Shown: positions 9,536-21,457 of the stretch, piece after piece
Layout: every line of letters starts with the position of its first letter
Numbering within the stretch: position 1 is the first letter of the stretch
DNA from: Branchiostoma floridae
Taxonomy: Eukaryota > Chordata > Leptocardii > Amphioxiformes > Branchiostomatidae
DNA length: 64,000 nucleotides
Assembly: GCF_000003815.2 (NCBI RefSeq)
Contig: NC_049980.1
Span: 5,469,004 to 5,533,003 of the forward strand
Direction of reading: 5' to 3'
Notes under the pieces: model-generated
What the model saw: only the letters and a program-made list of their open reading frames with translations
The model's database searches: none
What the model was told of the DNA's origin: nothing
Position numbers and translations under genes: made by a program

Positions 9536-11807
9536 AAGTTGGATATGGTTCAGTCGATCAGTGGTTAATCCTGGTTGCAGCCAGTGTCTTGTGAATCTAC
9601 TGTTATGTTCAAATTCCATGCCCTTCGGTACGCTCTCAATTCTGGCTACATCTTGCAGCTGCTTCTTCCATCAGCGCGAGCGAAACTAGACCATACTTGC
9701 TCACTACGTATACCTCTCCTAGTCCTTTCCATCCGTGGTATTCTCTGAGCAGCAACCTGTAGCCAATGAATGAATGAATGGATGAAGAATGACACTGCAA
9801 CCCACACATAAAATAAATAGAAAGCCTAAGGTAAGGTGTGAAGCAGACACAGACACGTGTATGCATACATTGCATATTGTACAGTATGACATAAATACAT
9901 ACATAATATACATACAACAGTGGACTACTTATATGCCAGAAGGGCTCAAATTCACAGATTGACAGCTGAGGAAAGCAGTCACAAAAGCATATCCGACAAA
10001 AGGAATTAAGATGTGGAGCAGGCAGGAGACATGTTCCTTAGAAACATTTGATCAAAACAGTCAAAAGAAACTGTTACTTCTCTTAATTCGGTCAGAAAGT
10101 AGAATAGGGATTTGCTACATAGATGCATGAGTAAGTGATTTCATTTTTTCTCTGATGTACAGACGGTAAATATTTGTTCAGCTACCCTATTTTCTTGACA
10201 ATCTCTTGAGTAAACTGACATGTCTTAGACAACTAAGTGTTACCCGTAAACTGCAGGTTCAGAAAGATTGGAATCTGTCTTTACGGATATTAATTTATTA
10301 TTAATGAAGGGATCAACAAAAGTAATGACTTGATTTTGTTTAAAGCAACGCACATTTCACGCTGTAACAATGTAATAAAGACAATTCAAAACCTTGCATT
10401 GCTAGGCAGAGCCATATGCATGAAAAATATATTGTGCATTTGCACACTGTCAAACTATTACTACTATATGATACTAGCAAAGGAACGGCACGATCGCAGG
10501 AAACATTGAACTAAAGAAACAATGGATATGAATAGTTAAGAGGCTATGACAGTTCATGGAATAGAGAATGGTCAAAGTCGCCTTCTATCTAGTCTATGCA
10601 TAATTTTATTAACTGTGGTCTTGGTAAAGATCTTACCCCATTCCTCCCATTAGACAGCTTTCCAGACGACTTTCGCTGACTCTAAGGGATCAGAAGATGT
10701 CTCATAACGGACCTGGATAAGATTGTGGTGAGAACATGGATACAGTAAGTCCATAAAATCCGTGGCGCTTCTAACAATGTGTTTTCATAACAAGTCGCCA
10801 TTTCTGTTAACTCCTAAGGTCCCATTACATCAGACAAAATCTGAAAAGAAAGAAGCGGTCTGAAACAGCCCTCCAATTGCTTATCAAACGACCTGCATGC
10901 AGAAAGTGCAAATGTTGACCGTTGACCACCGAGTGACCAATAGTAGGAAAGGAATAGTAATTGAACAGGACCTCTCAACATCAGCTCACCATAGCTCTCT
11001 TGGCACGTTAAGCTGAATAAGCCATTCTTTTTGAAAAAAAAGTTAGGTTTGCCTTATTGGAATAATTTGTAGCAGATTGCGTAACATAGCTCAAAACCTT
11101 GCTCCTATAGTATGTAATGAAGGTAATGGCAACAATCTCGTCAAAAAGGTAAAAGCTCAACACACAAATGAATAAAAAATATGTCATTGTTTTGGTTCTA
11201 TACACTACACCTTAATGTACCCATATTACCAAATGATCGGAAAACGTTGAAGGCACATTAGGCGACAAAGGAACTATTTTGAATCCAAAATTAAAAACCA
11301 TTCGACCTATTACTGCGATAGAGCTGTATTGCAATTAAAAACCAGTGACCGTAGGTAACATACTCTCAGAACACAGTACGCGGGCCCTGGTTATCTCTCC
11401 GGGTGCCAATTACCTCTGGGTGCAAATAAAGACTGGGGCTTCTATCGTTCTCTGGCGCAAGGACTATAGATTAGCGCGAAAGGGCTATAGTTTAGAGCGA
11501 GGGACTGGTATCCAGGCTACCCTGTATCGGGCTTCCCGACGAAGACTGTACGAACTGGTCGCTTGTGTATAGCGACTCACAAATTGAAAACGGTCAGCAA
11601 AAGTATTTTATGAAACGAGAAGAAAAAGATAGCAGGCTAGATTTCGCGGGTATTCCCTCTGCATTTCACGAGAAATACATCGGTCTACTGCATACAAAAC
11701 TCACATAGAGTTATACCAACACCATGTGAAGGTCCGTTAGGCTCCGACATGAAATCGAACATGGCCAAATAGGGGAACCGTACGCGTGGGAAAGCTTAAC
11801 TTCTTTT

Positions 11808-12168
11808 ACTATCCAAGCAGAGGTTAGGTTCCGGATGTTTTTTTTTTACGTTTCTATGGCTTAGGCATTTTCCCGGGCTTTCTATTATATACCGTTTCCT
11901 TTCTTTATGCCTCGCGGCCTAGGCCGGGAGACATCAGAAAGCCCGATGAAAATGACAAAAAAAAAACTAATCTCCAAGCAGATCCTACGGTGCCATAAGA
12001 TAGTATCAAAGCTGGCCAGGGAGTACAGCCGGCTAAGGGAGTCAAACGGGCACCGGCACGGGAAGTTTGATACTATACATTACGCACCGTGGATCTGGTT
12101 GGAGATTTAAAAAAAAAAACGTCAAAAAGCAGCCGGAGTCTTATCTGTCTAACCTCTGCTTGGAGAGG
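11808..12168. mobile_element. M1 MITE carrying a nested M2 MITE, left arm
   Basis: Outer ends are CTATCCAAGCAGAGGTTAGG and CTAACCTCTGCTTGGAGAG. Inside, at 11968-12109, is a second element with ends TAATCTCCAAGCAGATCC and GGATCTGGTTGGAGATTTA. The second element has TAGTATCAAA and TTTGATACTA as inner inverted motifs. Both families share the CTCCAAGCAGA terminus, which suggests use of the same transposase. Confidence 0.75.
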
Positions 12169-12211
12169 AGACTTGTTTATACTAGGCGATAGCTAAATCT
12201 TTCAATTTCTT

Positions 12212-12373
12212 TAATCTCCAAGCAGATCCTACGGTGCCATAAGATAGTATCAAAGCTGGCCAAGGAGTATAGCCGGTCAAGGGGAATCAAACGGGCACCG
12301 GAAACCGAATGGATGCAGATCCTACGGTGGGTTTGATACTATATTACGCAACCGTGGATCTGCTTGGAGATTA
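12212..12373. mobile_element. M2 MITE, second copy in left arm
   Basis: Ends TAATCTCCAAGCAGATCC and GGATCTGCTTGGAGATTA. Internal AGATAGTATCAAAGCTGGCC and TTTGATACTATATTACGC mark the same family as 11968-12109. Mirror at 19708-19869. Confidence 0.78.
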
Positions 12374-13294
12374 CAATTTCTTGGCAGGCGAGAAGATGAC
12401 TCAGCCAGGCATCCTAGCCACGTGACCCGTGACTGGTACATACAGTACCAACGGGACGTCCCTCGAGCCCTGTGCTAAACCTGGTTGTATCGACACCAGA
12501 CCAGGATTGAAAATTCAAGTAAATTGCCATGTGCTTGAATCGTGATTTATTTCAGAACTACGTAGCTTAAACGAAAACTATATCGTTAATGAAGAGTCGC
12601 CCTAACCAACTATTGTGCTAGATCTATTACTAGATTTTATCTGTGGTACCAAAACACTTCCAGATGCCCGCATATATAATATTTTATAGAGGTTCATCTG
12701 AAGTTAGATTACATAATTTACAAGTCAAGATTCCACGAGCAAATGGAATCATACCCCGCACTCTACAACTACAGTACAAGAAAACCCACAAAGACCAACA
12801 GCGACAATCAACTGATGAGAGACCGTCTATAAAACAAGAAGCTCCTACATGCCTTGTAAGACCTTGTAGAGATCTACGGCTACTCAACTCGACAAGCCCC
12901 CCTCCCGCCTATTAAACAATAACAGTATCGCCTCCCCAAAGAACAGGTCCCCAAGTGTTATACTTCGGGTGGTACACTTCGAGTGGTACACTGTATCATT
13001 TCAGAATGAAGTTCTACATACCAAAGAACATTGGGGAGCTATCCAGTCGGAAAGGCAGGCGTGTACCGCGGTCTGTTCAGTTGTTATTTTCCATAAACGA
13101 GGCGCCCGCTCTTCCACGTTGATCGATCATTTCACCATATTTGTTACAGCCACGTGAAAGTCTGTCCGTTCAAGGGAGGCCATCCTTTGTCCGTTGCCAT
13201 GATGTAACTCACGAAGAGACTGCAGAATGTCACGAAATAAGTTTAAGTCGAATCAACATAACTGTTTTGACTGTGAGAAAAGTAGTGGACCGGC

Positions 13295-14774
13295 CAGGGC
13301 TTTTTTTAAACCGGGGAACGGGGGCGCCGCGCCCCGATACTATCTACGTGCGCCCCCTTACTCAAATTACCGATTGTACTTTCTCTTTCAATGTAGCATT
13401 ACTTTACCATATTCACAACATGCAGTCTGTTTCAAACTGATCCTTTTTCCAGTGAACATGTAACAAAAACAACATACAATAATGTATCTTATTATTACAA
13501 GCTTCATTACTCTCAAAATATCCCAAAACATATTAATAAAACCACAAAAATAACAATTTCTGGCTTTGAGTAAAGCACACAGCAGCATGCCCACGTTCTC
13601 ATTGATAAGTTCATGGGAGGTTGGAAGAGTTCATTTTAAGTAGTAACAGGGAAAACATCTTTTTCATGGACTGTAAATTAAACATCCTTTCTTGGAAATA
13701 TTTGAATCCATATTGCACATTAAATTCAGATGGGTAAATCACTAGACAAAAGTAGCTAAAAACATAGTAATCTATACTAACTATCACATCAAAATATTGT
13801 AAATAAAATGTTAGCTCCTCCCCTTTCTGTCTGGCCCCACCTACCTGACTCCACACACTGGCTACAACACTTTTGATGTGAAACATGATATCCCTGTGAC
13901 ACACTGATACAGCAGAGATTGTAGCAAACTTGAAAAAGTGTGAATATAACAGATCAAGTCTGCAGTTTCTCACAACATTGTAACAAAACATTTGTTGACG
14001 ATTTAGCTGTACAAAATGAATATTTTATTTGCATATAACATATAAGGCTCAACATAGTGGTACAGAATGTAGTGTGACTGTTGCCTTGGGAGAAAAAGCA
14101 AATAGTATGCAAAAATAAAATAAATGGTTGCTTATGATAGCCATGCATAAGAATGGTGTAAGCTTATTGTGGCTAGCTATATCACATTAACAAACCAAAC
14201 TATTTCTTCTCATAACATAGGGTTTAGATTTATCATTAATTCTTAAAACATGTGCACATATAAAGGGTGATTTGTGGATAGTTTGCAAAGTTAAATTCAG
14301 TTTATATAGATAAAAGAAAAGTTGGTTTATATAAAAAACTTGACTTGACTTGTATATAAATCTTTTGACTATTTTAAAATTTGTATACAAATGTTAATAT
14401 TGAGAAACATTCTTATTAAGTGCTAAATGTTGATATTGAGAAAGAAGAATAGCCTTTGAAGGTGTTGCACAATCCAAAAGAACTACAAAAATGTAACAAG
14501 TTTAGCCAGTTTTTTCATTGTGTTAATTGTATCTTACAGGCTACAAAATATGCCTTCTTGTAGTTTTACATGGTAAGGACAAACACACATTCAAGGTATG
14601 ATTTTCCCCTTGAAGTAGCCTCAAAATGTCCCATTTTTACCTCATATTTTCAAAGGCTTCGCACAGCGGAAGGGGGGAAACCACCCTTCCGCACCAACCC
14701 CCCGCTTGGTCGCTCCGCTCCCTCGCCACACTGACCAAGCTCCCTCATACTAATTTTTTCTAGAAAAACCCCTG
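13295..14774. mobile_element. hAT-like non-autonomous insertion present only in the left arm
   Basis: The other arm reads straight through at 18784-18791 (GTGGGGTC, the complement of GACCCCAC). Here GACCCCAC follows the element (14775-14782) and a decayed GACCGGC precedes it. The ends are CAGGGCTTTTTTTAAAC and, read inward from the right, CAGGGGTTTTTCTAGAA. CAGGG ends with an 8-bp target repeat fit the hAT superfamily. The body is AT-rich and holds no transposase; a 126-codon ORF on the minus strand (13991-13611) matches nothing I know. Confidence 0.65.
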
Positions 14775-14878
14775 GACCCCACACAGGACAAGCTTTATAT
14801 CTGGACTGTTCCACTATCCCCCAGTTCGACACCCCGTCGATGACCCCGTTATGACCCCGGCCTGACTTACAAGATTTT

Positions 14879-14969
14879 ATTCTTCAAGCAGATGTTGGGT
14901 AGAAGTGGTGGTCGGGATTTCGCAGGCAGCGGCTTCTATACTCCGACCCAATCCCCGCTTGGAGATTAT
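14879..14969. mobile_element. Short MITE-like element with CAAGCAGA end
   Basis: Left end TTCTTCAAGCAGATGTTGGG, right end CCCAATCCCCGCTTGGAGAT; the ends are inverted relatives of the M1/M2 termini. About 90 bp. Mirror near 18600-18690. Confidence 0.5.
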
Positions 14970-15931
14970 TTGTGAAGCGTTTCCGACTAGTTTCTGTAGG
15001 TTTCTGTTTGCCCAGCATGTCTTTTTCCGAAGTACCGACGGATATTAAAAACAGTTTTAACTCTACTCTACGCTTCACATATAAAGTGAATTGGAGAAGG
15101 TGCTTTAATAGTTAGTGGCATAAACAGATTGAAATGTCGGAGGAGGATATAGCTATAGAAACTCTTTTTTTCTTAGCTGGACTTCGCGAACGAAGACCAT
15201 TCTCTAGGGGGTTCGTCGGCCACATGCTCGCTGATGGCTAGTCAGTCCTATGCATGCGGGACAGACACACCCGTTCACAACGGTTGCAGGGGAATGCTTC
15301 GTTGGGGGCCTGGATCACGGCGGTGTGTCTGCAGCCTTTCTTCTCAAGAGCAGCTCTATAGAAACTACATTTATTGTCATAATGAGCTGACATCAAATGC
15401 TCAAAGCCTGTACGTGGATTTCATTTGCCGACACTTTATACATTTCGAAACGTTACCATCTGAACTGTACCTATTATTCGTGGTGGGTTTAACCCGTAGC
15501 GGTTAGAACTAAAAAAAAAAAAAAAACTTAAGTCCCTGAAATGTCTAGCGACTGTTTATTTCTTTCACTTCCGTCACTTATTGGGTTTGTGTCGGTCGTA
15601 GAAAGAATCCTATTATTAGTATTAATCGGGGGTAAGACTGTTACCCATTGTGACCTTCTTCTCTCACATACCTCAATTTCCGTCAGCCGGTCTTATCAAC
15701 GCGATGGTTTTTCGCTTGCGTAACATAGTCTCCATGTTTGACTCAGGCCGGTTTTCTCGGGCCCTCTATTTTGTCATATTTTCTCTATGCTCATTAGCCA
15801 TACTCTTCAACATGTAGGTTTCGGGTCTGTTTTCATTATGCCTACCACATTACCCCCCACACAGAGGATCGACTCAGGCTTGTCTTCGGCCCCGGGCTTT
15901 CCCTTTGGTGGACAACACATTGAATTCGGAC

Positions 15932-16075
15932 NNNNNNNNNNNNNNNNNNNNNNNNNNNNNNNNNNNNNNNNNNNNNNNNNNNNNNNNNNNNNNNNNNNNN
16001 NNNNNNNNNNNNNNNNNNNNNNNNNNNNNNNNNNNNNNNNNNNNNNNNNNNNNNNNNNNNNNNNNNNNNNNNNNN
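15932..16075. other. Assembly gap, 144 N
   Basis: Run of N. All ORFs spanning it are artefacts. Confidence 1.
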
Positions 16076-16945
16076 TGGTACAGACAAAAGTTGATATGTA
16101 AAGATATAAAAAAAAAAAACTGAAACCCATGTGTCTTCTTCACGAAAACAGATTCCGTTGAAAAGCGTAGTCAACAAGCAAAATTTGCACCTCAAAATGC
16201 AGGAAATAGTGCTTCAGAGGGTCTAGATTTCAAAATTTTCTGGTATCCAGACCCCCTAGAAATAACGCGCAACGTCACGCCATGCCTTCGGTGCTCGATA
16301 GAATTCCCATTCAAAATCAAGGGGACTGAAAATGATTTCAGGCTGGCTACAACCCTGCCCGGGTATGTTCTCTGCTCTTCACTTACTGGCCTGACCAGCG
16401 CACCAGCGCCGTTATCTATGTTCCTGATCTATTTATCCAAACAAGCTTCGGGGTCAACGGGGACTGAGGCCAGGCTTGGAAATTTTCGTGTGGGGCGTTA
16501 TTTTCGAAACAAAAGGTTGTATGAAGATTGATAAAACTGATAGCCTCTACCAGGCTCCGTCGATCTGTGGTCTTGTTGTAGAAATTGGACAAATAGAGTC
16601 AATAGTACGCTAGGGGAGTCGGCCGGCCAGTACAAACATTATCCTCACTCCCTTGGCGTATTGTGTCGAGCTCCACGGAGCCTGTAGAGGTTAGAATGTT
16701 GTGATTTTTAATCTCATGTCCGTTTTATGTCTACACTCCAGATGCCATGGACATAAAATAAACGATAAAGATGTAACAGGGTGCCCCTGTATTGTAATGT
16801 AATTTATCTGAATTCCGTGTACCGTTGAGATATATTAAAACTTTAGTGTAGAAAAGTATTGGTCACACTTTCCTGATCTCTTCTGAGAAGGAGGGGTCAG
16901 GAGTATGCGTCCGGATGACAGCCGTGAGTAATGACCCTTGAAGAG

Positions 16946-17714
16946 NNNNNNNNNNNNNNNNNNNNNNNNNNNNNNNNNNNNNNNNNNNNNNNNNNNNNNN
17001 NNNNNNNNNNNNNNNNNNNNNNNNNNNNNNNNNNNNNNNNNNNNNNNNNNNNNNNNNNNNNNNNNNNNNNNNNNNNNNNNNNNNNNNNNNNNNNNNNNNN
17101 NNNNNNNNNNNNNNNNNNNNNNNNNNNNNNNNNNNNNNNNNNNNNNNNNNNNNNNNNNNNNNNNNNNNNNNNNNNNNNNNNNNNNNNNNNNNNNNNNNNN
17201 NNNNNNNNNNNNNNNNNNNNNNNNNNNNNNNNNNNNNNNNNNNNNNNNNNNNNNNNNNNNNNNNNNNNNNNNNNNNNNNNNNNNNNNNNNNNNNNNNNNN
17301 NNNNNNNNNNNNNNNNNNNNNNNNNNNNNNNNNNNNNNNNNNNNNNNNNNNNNNNNNNNNNNNNNNNNNNNNNNNNNNNNNNNNNNNNNNNNNNNNNNNN
17401 NNNNNNNNNNNNNNNNNNNNNNNNNNNNNNNNNNNNNNNNNNNNNNNNNNNNNNNNNNNNNNNNNNNNNNNNNNNNNNNNNNNNNNNNNNNNNNNNNNNN
17501 NNNNNNNNNNNNNNNNNNNNNNNNNNNNNNNNNNNNNNNNNNNNNNNNNNNNNNNNNNNNNNNNNNNNNNNNNNNNNNNNNNNNNNNNNNNNNNNNNNNN
17601 NNNNNNNNNNNNNNNNNNNNNNNNNNNNNNNNNNNNNNNNNNNNNNNNNNNNNNNNNNNNNNNNNNNNNNNNNNNNNNNNNNNNNNNNNNNNNNNNNNNN
17701 NNNNNNNNNNNNNN
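16946..17714. other. Assembly gap, 769 N
   Basis: Run of N next to the apex of the inverted repeat, a place where short-read or Sanger assemblies often break. Confidence 1.
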
Positions 17715-19707
17715 TAATGTGGTGATTCCATATGCAAATTATGGTAGAAACGTTAAAATGTTGTCGTCAGGACTGCCTTTCTTTCTATCTTTTAAATAAT
17801 AATAAAAAGTCGAGTCAAACATGAAGTCAAATAGTCAAATATGTTACGCAAGCGAAAAACCATCGCGTTGATAAGACCGGCTGACGGAAATTGAGGTATG
17901 TGAGAGAAGAAGGTCACAATGGGTAACAGCCTTACTTCTGATTAATACTAATAATAGGATTCTTCCTACGACCGACACAAACCCAATAAGTGACGGAAGT
18001 GAAAGAAATAAACAGTCGCTAGACATTTCAGGGACTTAAGTTTTTTTTTTTTTTTAGTTCTAACCGCTACGGGTTAAACCCACCACGAATAATAGGTACA
18101 GTTCAGATGGTAACGTTTCGAAATGTATAAAGTGTCGGCAAATAAAATCCACGTACAGGCTTTGAGCATTTGATGTCAGCTCATTATGACAATAAATGTA
18201 GTTTCTATAGAGCTGCTCTTGAGGAGAAAGGCTGCAGACACACCGCCGTGATCCAGGCCCCCAACGAAGCATTCCCCTGCAACCGTTGTGAACGGGTGTG
18301 TCTGTCCCGCATGCATAGGACTGACTAGCCATCAGCGAGCATGTGGCCGACGAACCCCCTAGAGAATGGTCTTCGTTCGCGAAGTCCAGCTAAGAAAAAA
18401 AGAGTTTCTATAGCTATATCCTCCTCCGACATTTCAATCTGTTTATGCCACTAACTATTAAAGCACCTTCTCCAATTCACTTTATATGTGAAGCGTAGAG
18501 TAGAGTTAAAACTGTTTTTAATATCCGTCGGTACTTCGGAAAAAGACATGCTGGGCAAACAGAAACCTACAGAAACTAGTCGGAAACGCTTCACAAATAA
18601 TCTCCAAGCGGGGATTGGGTCGGAGTATAGAAGCCGCGGCCTGCGAAATCCCGACCACCACTTCTACCCAACATCTGCTTGAAGAATAAAATCTTGTAAG
18701 TCAGGCCGGGGTCATAACGGGGTCATCGACGGCGTGTCGAACTGGGGGATAGTGGAACAGTCCAGATATAAAGCTTGTCCTGTGTGGGGTCCACTACTTT
18801 TCTCACAGTCAAAACAGTTATGTTGATTCGACTTAAACTTATTTCGTGACATTCTGCAGTCTCTTCGTGAGTTACATCATGGCAACGGACAAAGGATGGC
18901 CTCCCTTGAACGGACAGACTTTCACGTGGCTGTAACAAATATGGTGAAATGATCGATCAACGTGGAAGAGCGGGCGCCTCGTTTATGGAAAATAACAACT
19001 GAACAGACCGCGGTACACGCCTGCCTTTCCGACTGGATAGCTCCCCAATGTTCTTTGGTATGTAGAACTTCATTCTGAAATGATACAGTGTACCACTCGA
19101 AGTGTACCACCCGAAGTATAACACTTGGGGACCTGTTCTTTGGGGAGGCGATACTGTTATTGTTTAATAGGCGGGAGGGGGGCTTGTCGAGTTGAGTAGC
19201 CGTAGATCTCTACAAGGTCTTACAAGGCATGTAGGAGCTTCTTGTTTTATAGACGGTCTCTCATCAGTTGATTGTCGCTGTTGGTCTTTGTGGGTTTTCT
19301 TGTACTGTAGTTGTAGAGTGCGGGGTATGATTCCATTTGCTCGTGGAATCTTGACTTGTAAATTATGTAATCTAACTTCAGATGAACCTCTATAAAATAT
19401 TATATATGCGGGCATCTGGAAGTGTTTTGGTACCACAGATAAAATCTAGTAATAGATCTAGCACAAAAGTTGGTTAGGGCGACTCTTCATTAACGATATA
19501 TAGTTTTCGTTTAAGCTACGTAGTTCTGAAATAAATCACGATTCAAGCACATGGCAATTTACTTGAATTTTCAATCCTGGTCTGGTGTCGATACAACCAG
19601 GTTTAGCACAGGGCTCGAGGGACGTCCCGTTGGTACTGTATGTACCAGTCACGGGTCACGTGGCTAGGATGCCTGGCTGAGTCATCTTCTCGCCTGCCAA
19701 GAAATTG

Positions 19708-19869
19708 TAATCTCCAAGCAGATCCACGGTTGCGTAATATAGTATCAAACCCACCGTAGGATCTGCATCCATTCGGTTTCCGGTGCCCGTTTGACTCCCC
19801 TTGACCGGCTATACTCCTTGGCCAGCTTTGATACTATCTTATGGCACCGTAGGATCTGCTTGGAGATTA
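19708..19869. mobile_element. M2 MITE, right arm
   Basis: Mirror of 12212-12373: TAATCTCCAAGCAGATCC on one side and GGATCTGCTTGGAGATTA on the other. Confidence 0.75.
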
Positions 19870-19910
19870 AAGAAATTGAAAGATTTAGCTATCGCCTAGT
19901 ATAAACAAGT

Positions 19911-20272
19911 CTCCTCTCCAAGCAGAGGTTAGACAGATAAGACTCCGGCTGCTTTTTGACGTTTTTTTTTAAATCTCCAACCAGATCCACGGTGCGTAAT
20001 GTATAGTATCAAACTTCCCGTGCCGGTGCCCGTTTGACTCCCTTAGCCGGCTATACTCCCTGGCCAGCTTTGATACTATCTTATGGCACCGTAGGATCGG
20101 CTTCGAGATTAGTTTTTTTTTGTCATTTTCATCGGGCTTTCTGATGTCTCCCGGCCTAGGCCGCGAGGCATAAAGAAAGGAAACGGTATATAATAGAAAG
20201 CCCGGGAAAATGCCTAAGCCATAGAAACGTAAAAAAAAAAACATCCGGAACCTAACCTCTGCTTGGATAGTA
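19911..20272. mobile_element. M1 MITE with nested M2, right arm
   Basis: Mirror of 11808-12168. The nested M2 occupies about 19970-20112. Nesting in both arms shows the order of events: M1, then M2 inside it, then formation of the arms. Confidence 0.75.
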
Positions 20273-20712
20273 AAAGAAGTTAAGCTTTCCCACGCGTACG
20301 GTTCCCCTATTTGGCCATGTTCGATTTCATGTCGGAGCCTAACGGACCTTCAAATGGTGTTGGTATAACTCTATGTGAGTTTTGTATGCAGTAGACCGAT
20401 GTATTTCTCGTGAAATGCAGAGGGAATACCCGCGAAATCTAGCCTGCTATCTTTTTCTTCTCGTTTCATAAAATACTTTTGCTGACCGTTTTCAATTTGT
20501 GAGTCGCTATACACAAGCGACCAGTTCGTACAGTCTTCGTCGGGAAGCCCGATACAGGGTAGCCTGGATACCAGTCCCTCGCTCTAAACTATAGCCCTTT
20601 CGCGCTAATCTATAGTCCTTGCGCCAGAGAACGTTAGAAGCCCCAGTCTCTATTTGCACCCAGAGGTAATTGGCACCCGGAGAGATAACCAGGGCCCGCG
20701 TACTGTGTTCTG

Positions 20713-21457
20713 CGGCGGGGCTAATCGGTTGCCGGCCCGAAGGGATTAGCGAGTATAGCACGGCGGTCTGGATACCCGGCTAGATACAGGGCATCTAGAA
20801 GTAAAACGAAGAGACATGAACTGTCATTTGCTCCCCGTTCTGTAAGATTGCTGTACGAAAGTGCTAGTTGATCGGTAAAGAATGTTGATTCTGTCATGTA
20901 TATTTTTTTAATCCGATTGCTGTCTAATTTTAAATGTTGTAAATGCATTAATGTTTTAAAGATGATTCTGTGACTGATGACGCATTTCATGTGTATATAC
21001 ATGCCAAGTCATCCAGGAATAAAGCTGAATCTGAATCTGAATCTGGTTTACAAAAAAAAGGTTAGCTAGCTAACGTCCTGCAAAAGTCACGTTTTTTTTT
21101 TATGCCAAATGGTGAAAAAGACGAGAAAAAAAACGACCCAGAGGGTCTCCTTTGGAGGCTATCTAAGAAACCTTAATGTCCAATTCCAGATACATGTGTT
21201 TGGAAGTCGTGTGCCCGCCCGTACTTAGCAGCCCGCTTGGCACATCCCCCACCCCGCTGGGACCAATGCGCTACCGTCATGTGGAGTTCGGAGTCCAGCG
21301 GTGGTGTTGGCGGAACAAGCTGTCATTTTTACTCTGTGACCGTCGACTGAGTATTGTAGTCGGTCTATGTAATTAGTGTTCGAACATATTTTTCATATAA
21401 AACATAGTGTCACACACCAGAAAACAACACAACCGACATAGATCATAATTACGTCGG
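20713..21457 (+). mobile_element. 745-bp segment only in right arm, contains a LINE 3' tail
   Basis: The left arm joins directly at 11366/11367. Near 21018-21045 there is GGAATAAAGCTGAATC followed by CTGAAT repeats, typical of a LINE 3' end with a tail microsatellite. The right part (21410-21475) resembles the complement of 38050-38140 and shares TATGTTACCTACGGTCAC. That motif is also kept at the left-arm junction, so loss from the left arm is as likely as insertion here. Confidence 0.5.

Larger units (their letters stand above)
8317..15747. repeat. Left arm of the giant inverted repeat
   Basis: Complementary to 17811-24510, with differences mostly single bases (roughly 1-2% by eye) plus two large indels: 1480 bp present only here (13295-14774) and 745 bp present only in the other arm (20713-21457). 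Identity ends near GCTTGCGTAACATA at about 15726, with a short shared patch to 15747. I see no credible protein-coding gene in the arm; short ORFs repeat in both arms only because the DNA is duplicated. Confidence 0.85.
15748..17810. other. Central spacer of the inverted block, with two gaps
   Basis: Single-copy sequence between the arms, about 1.15 kb visible plus 913 N. The visible parts (15748-15931, 16076-16945, 17715-17810) contain no recognisable domain. If a transposase exists it could be in the unsequenced part; the gap sizes may be estimates. Confidence 0.6.

Noticed and set aside
13611..13991. 126-codon minus-strand ORF as a gene
   Set aside because: AT-rich interior of a non-autonomous insertion, no domain, absent from the other arm.
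15234..15506. 90-codon ORF present in both arms (also 18060-18332)
   Set aside because: Recurs only because the arms are copies; no recognisable domain and no independent sign of selection.
16835..17737. ORFs of 259-300 codons across the N run
   Set aside because: Made of unknown bases; not evidence of coding.
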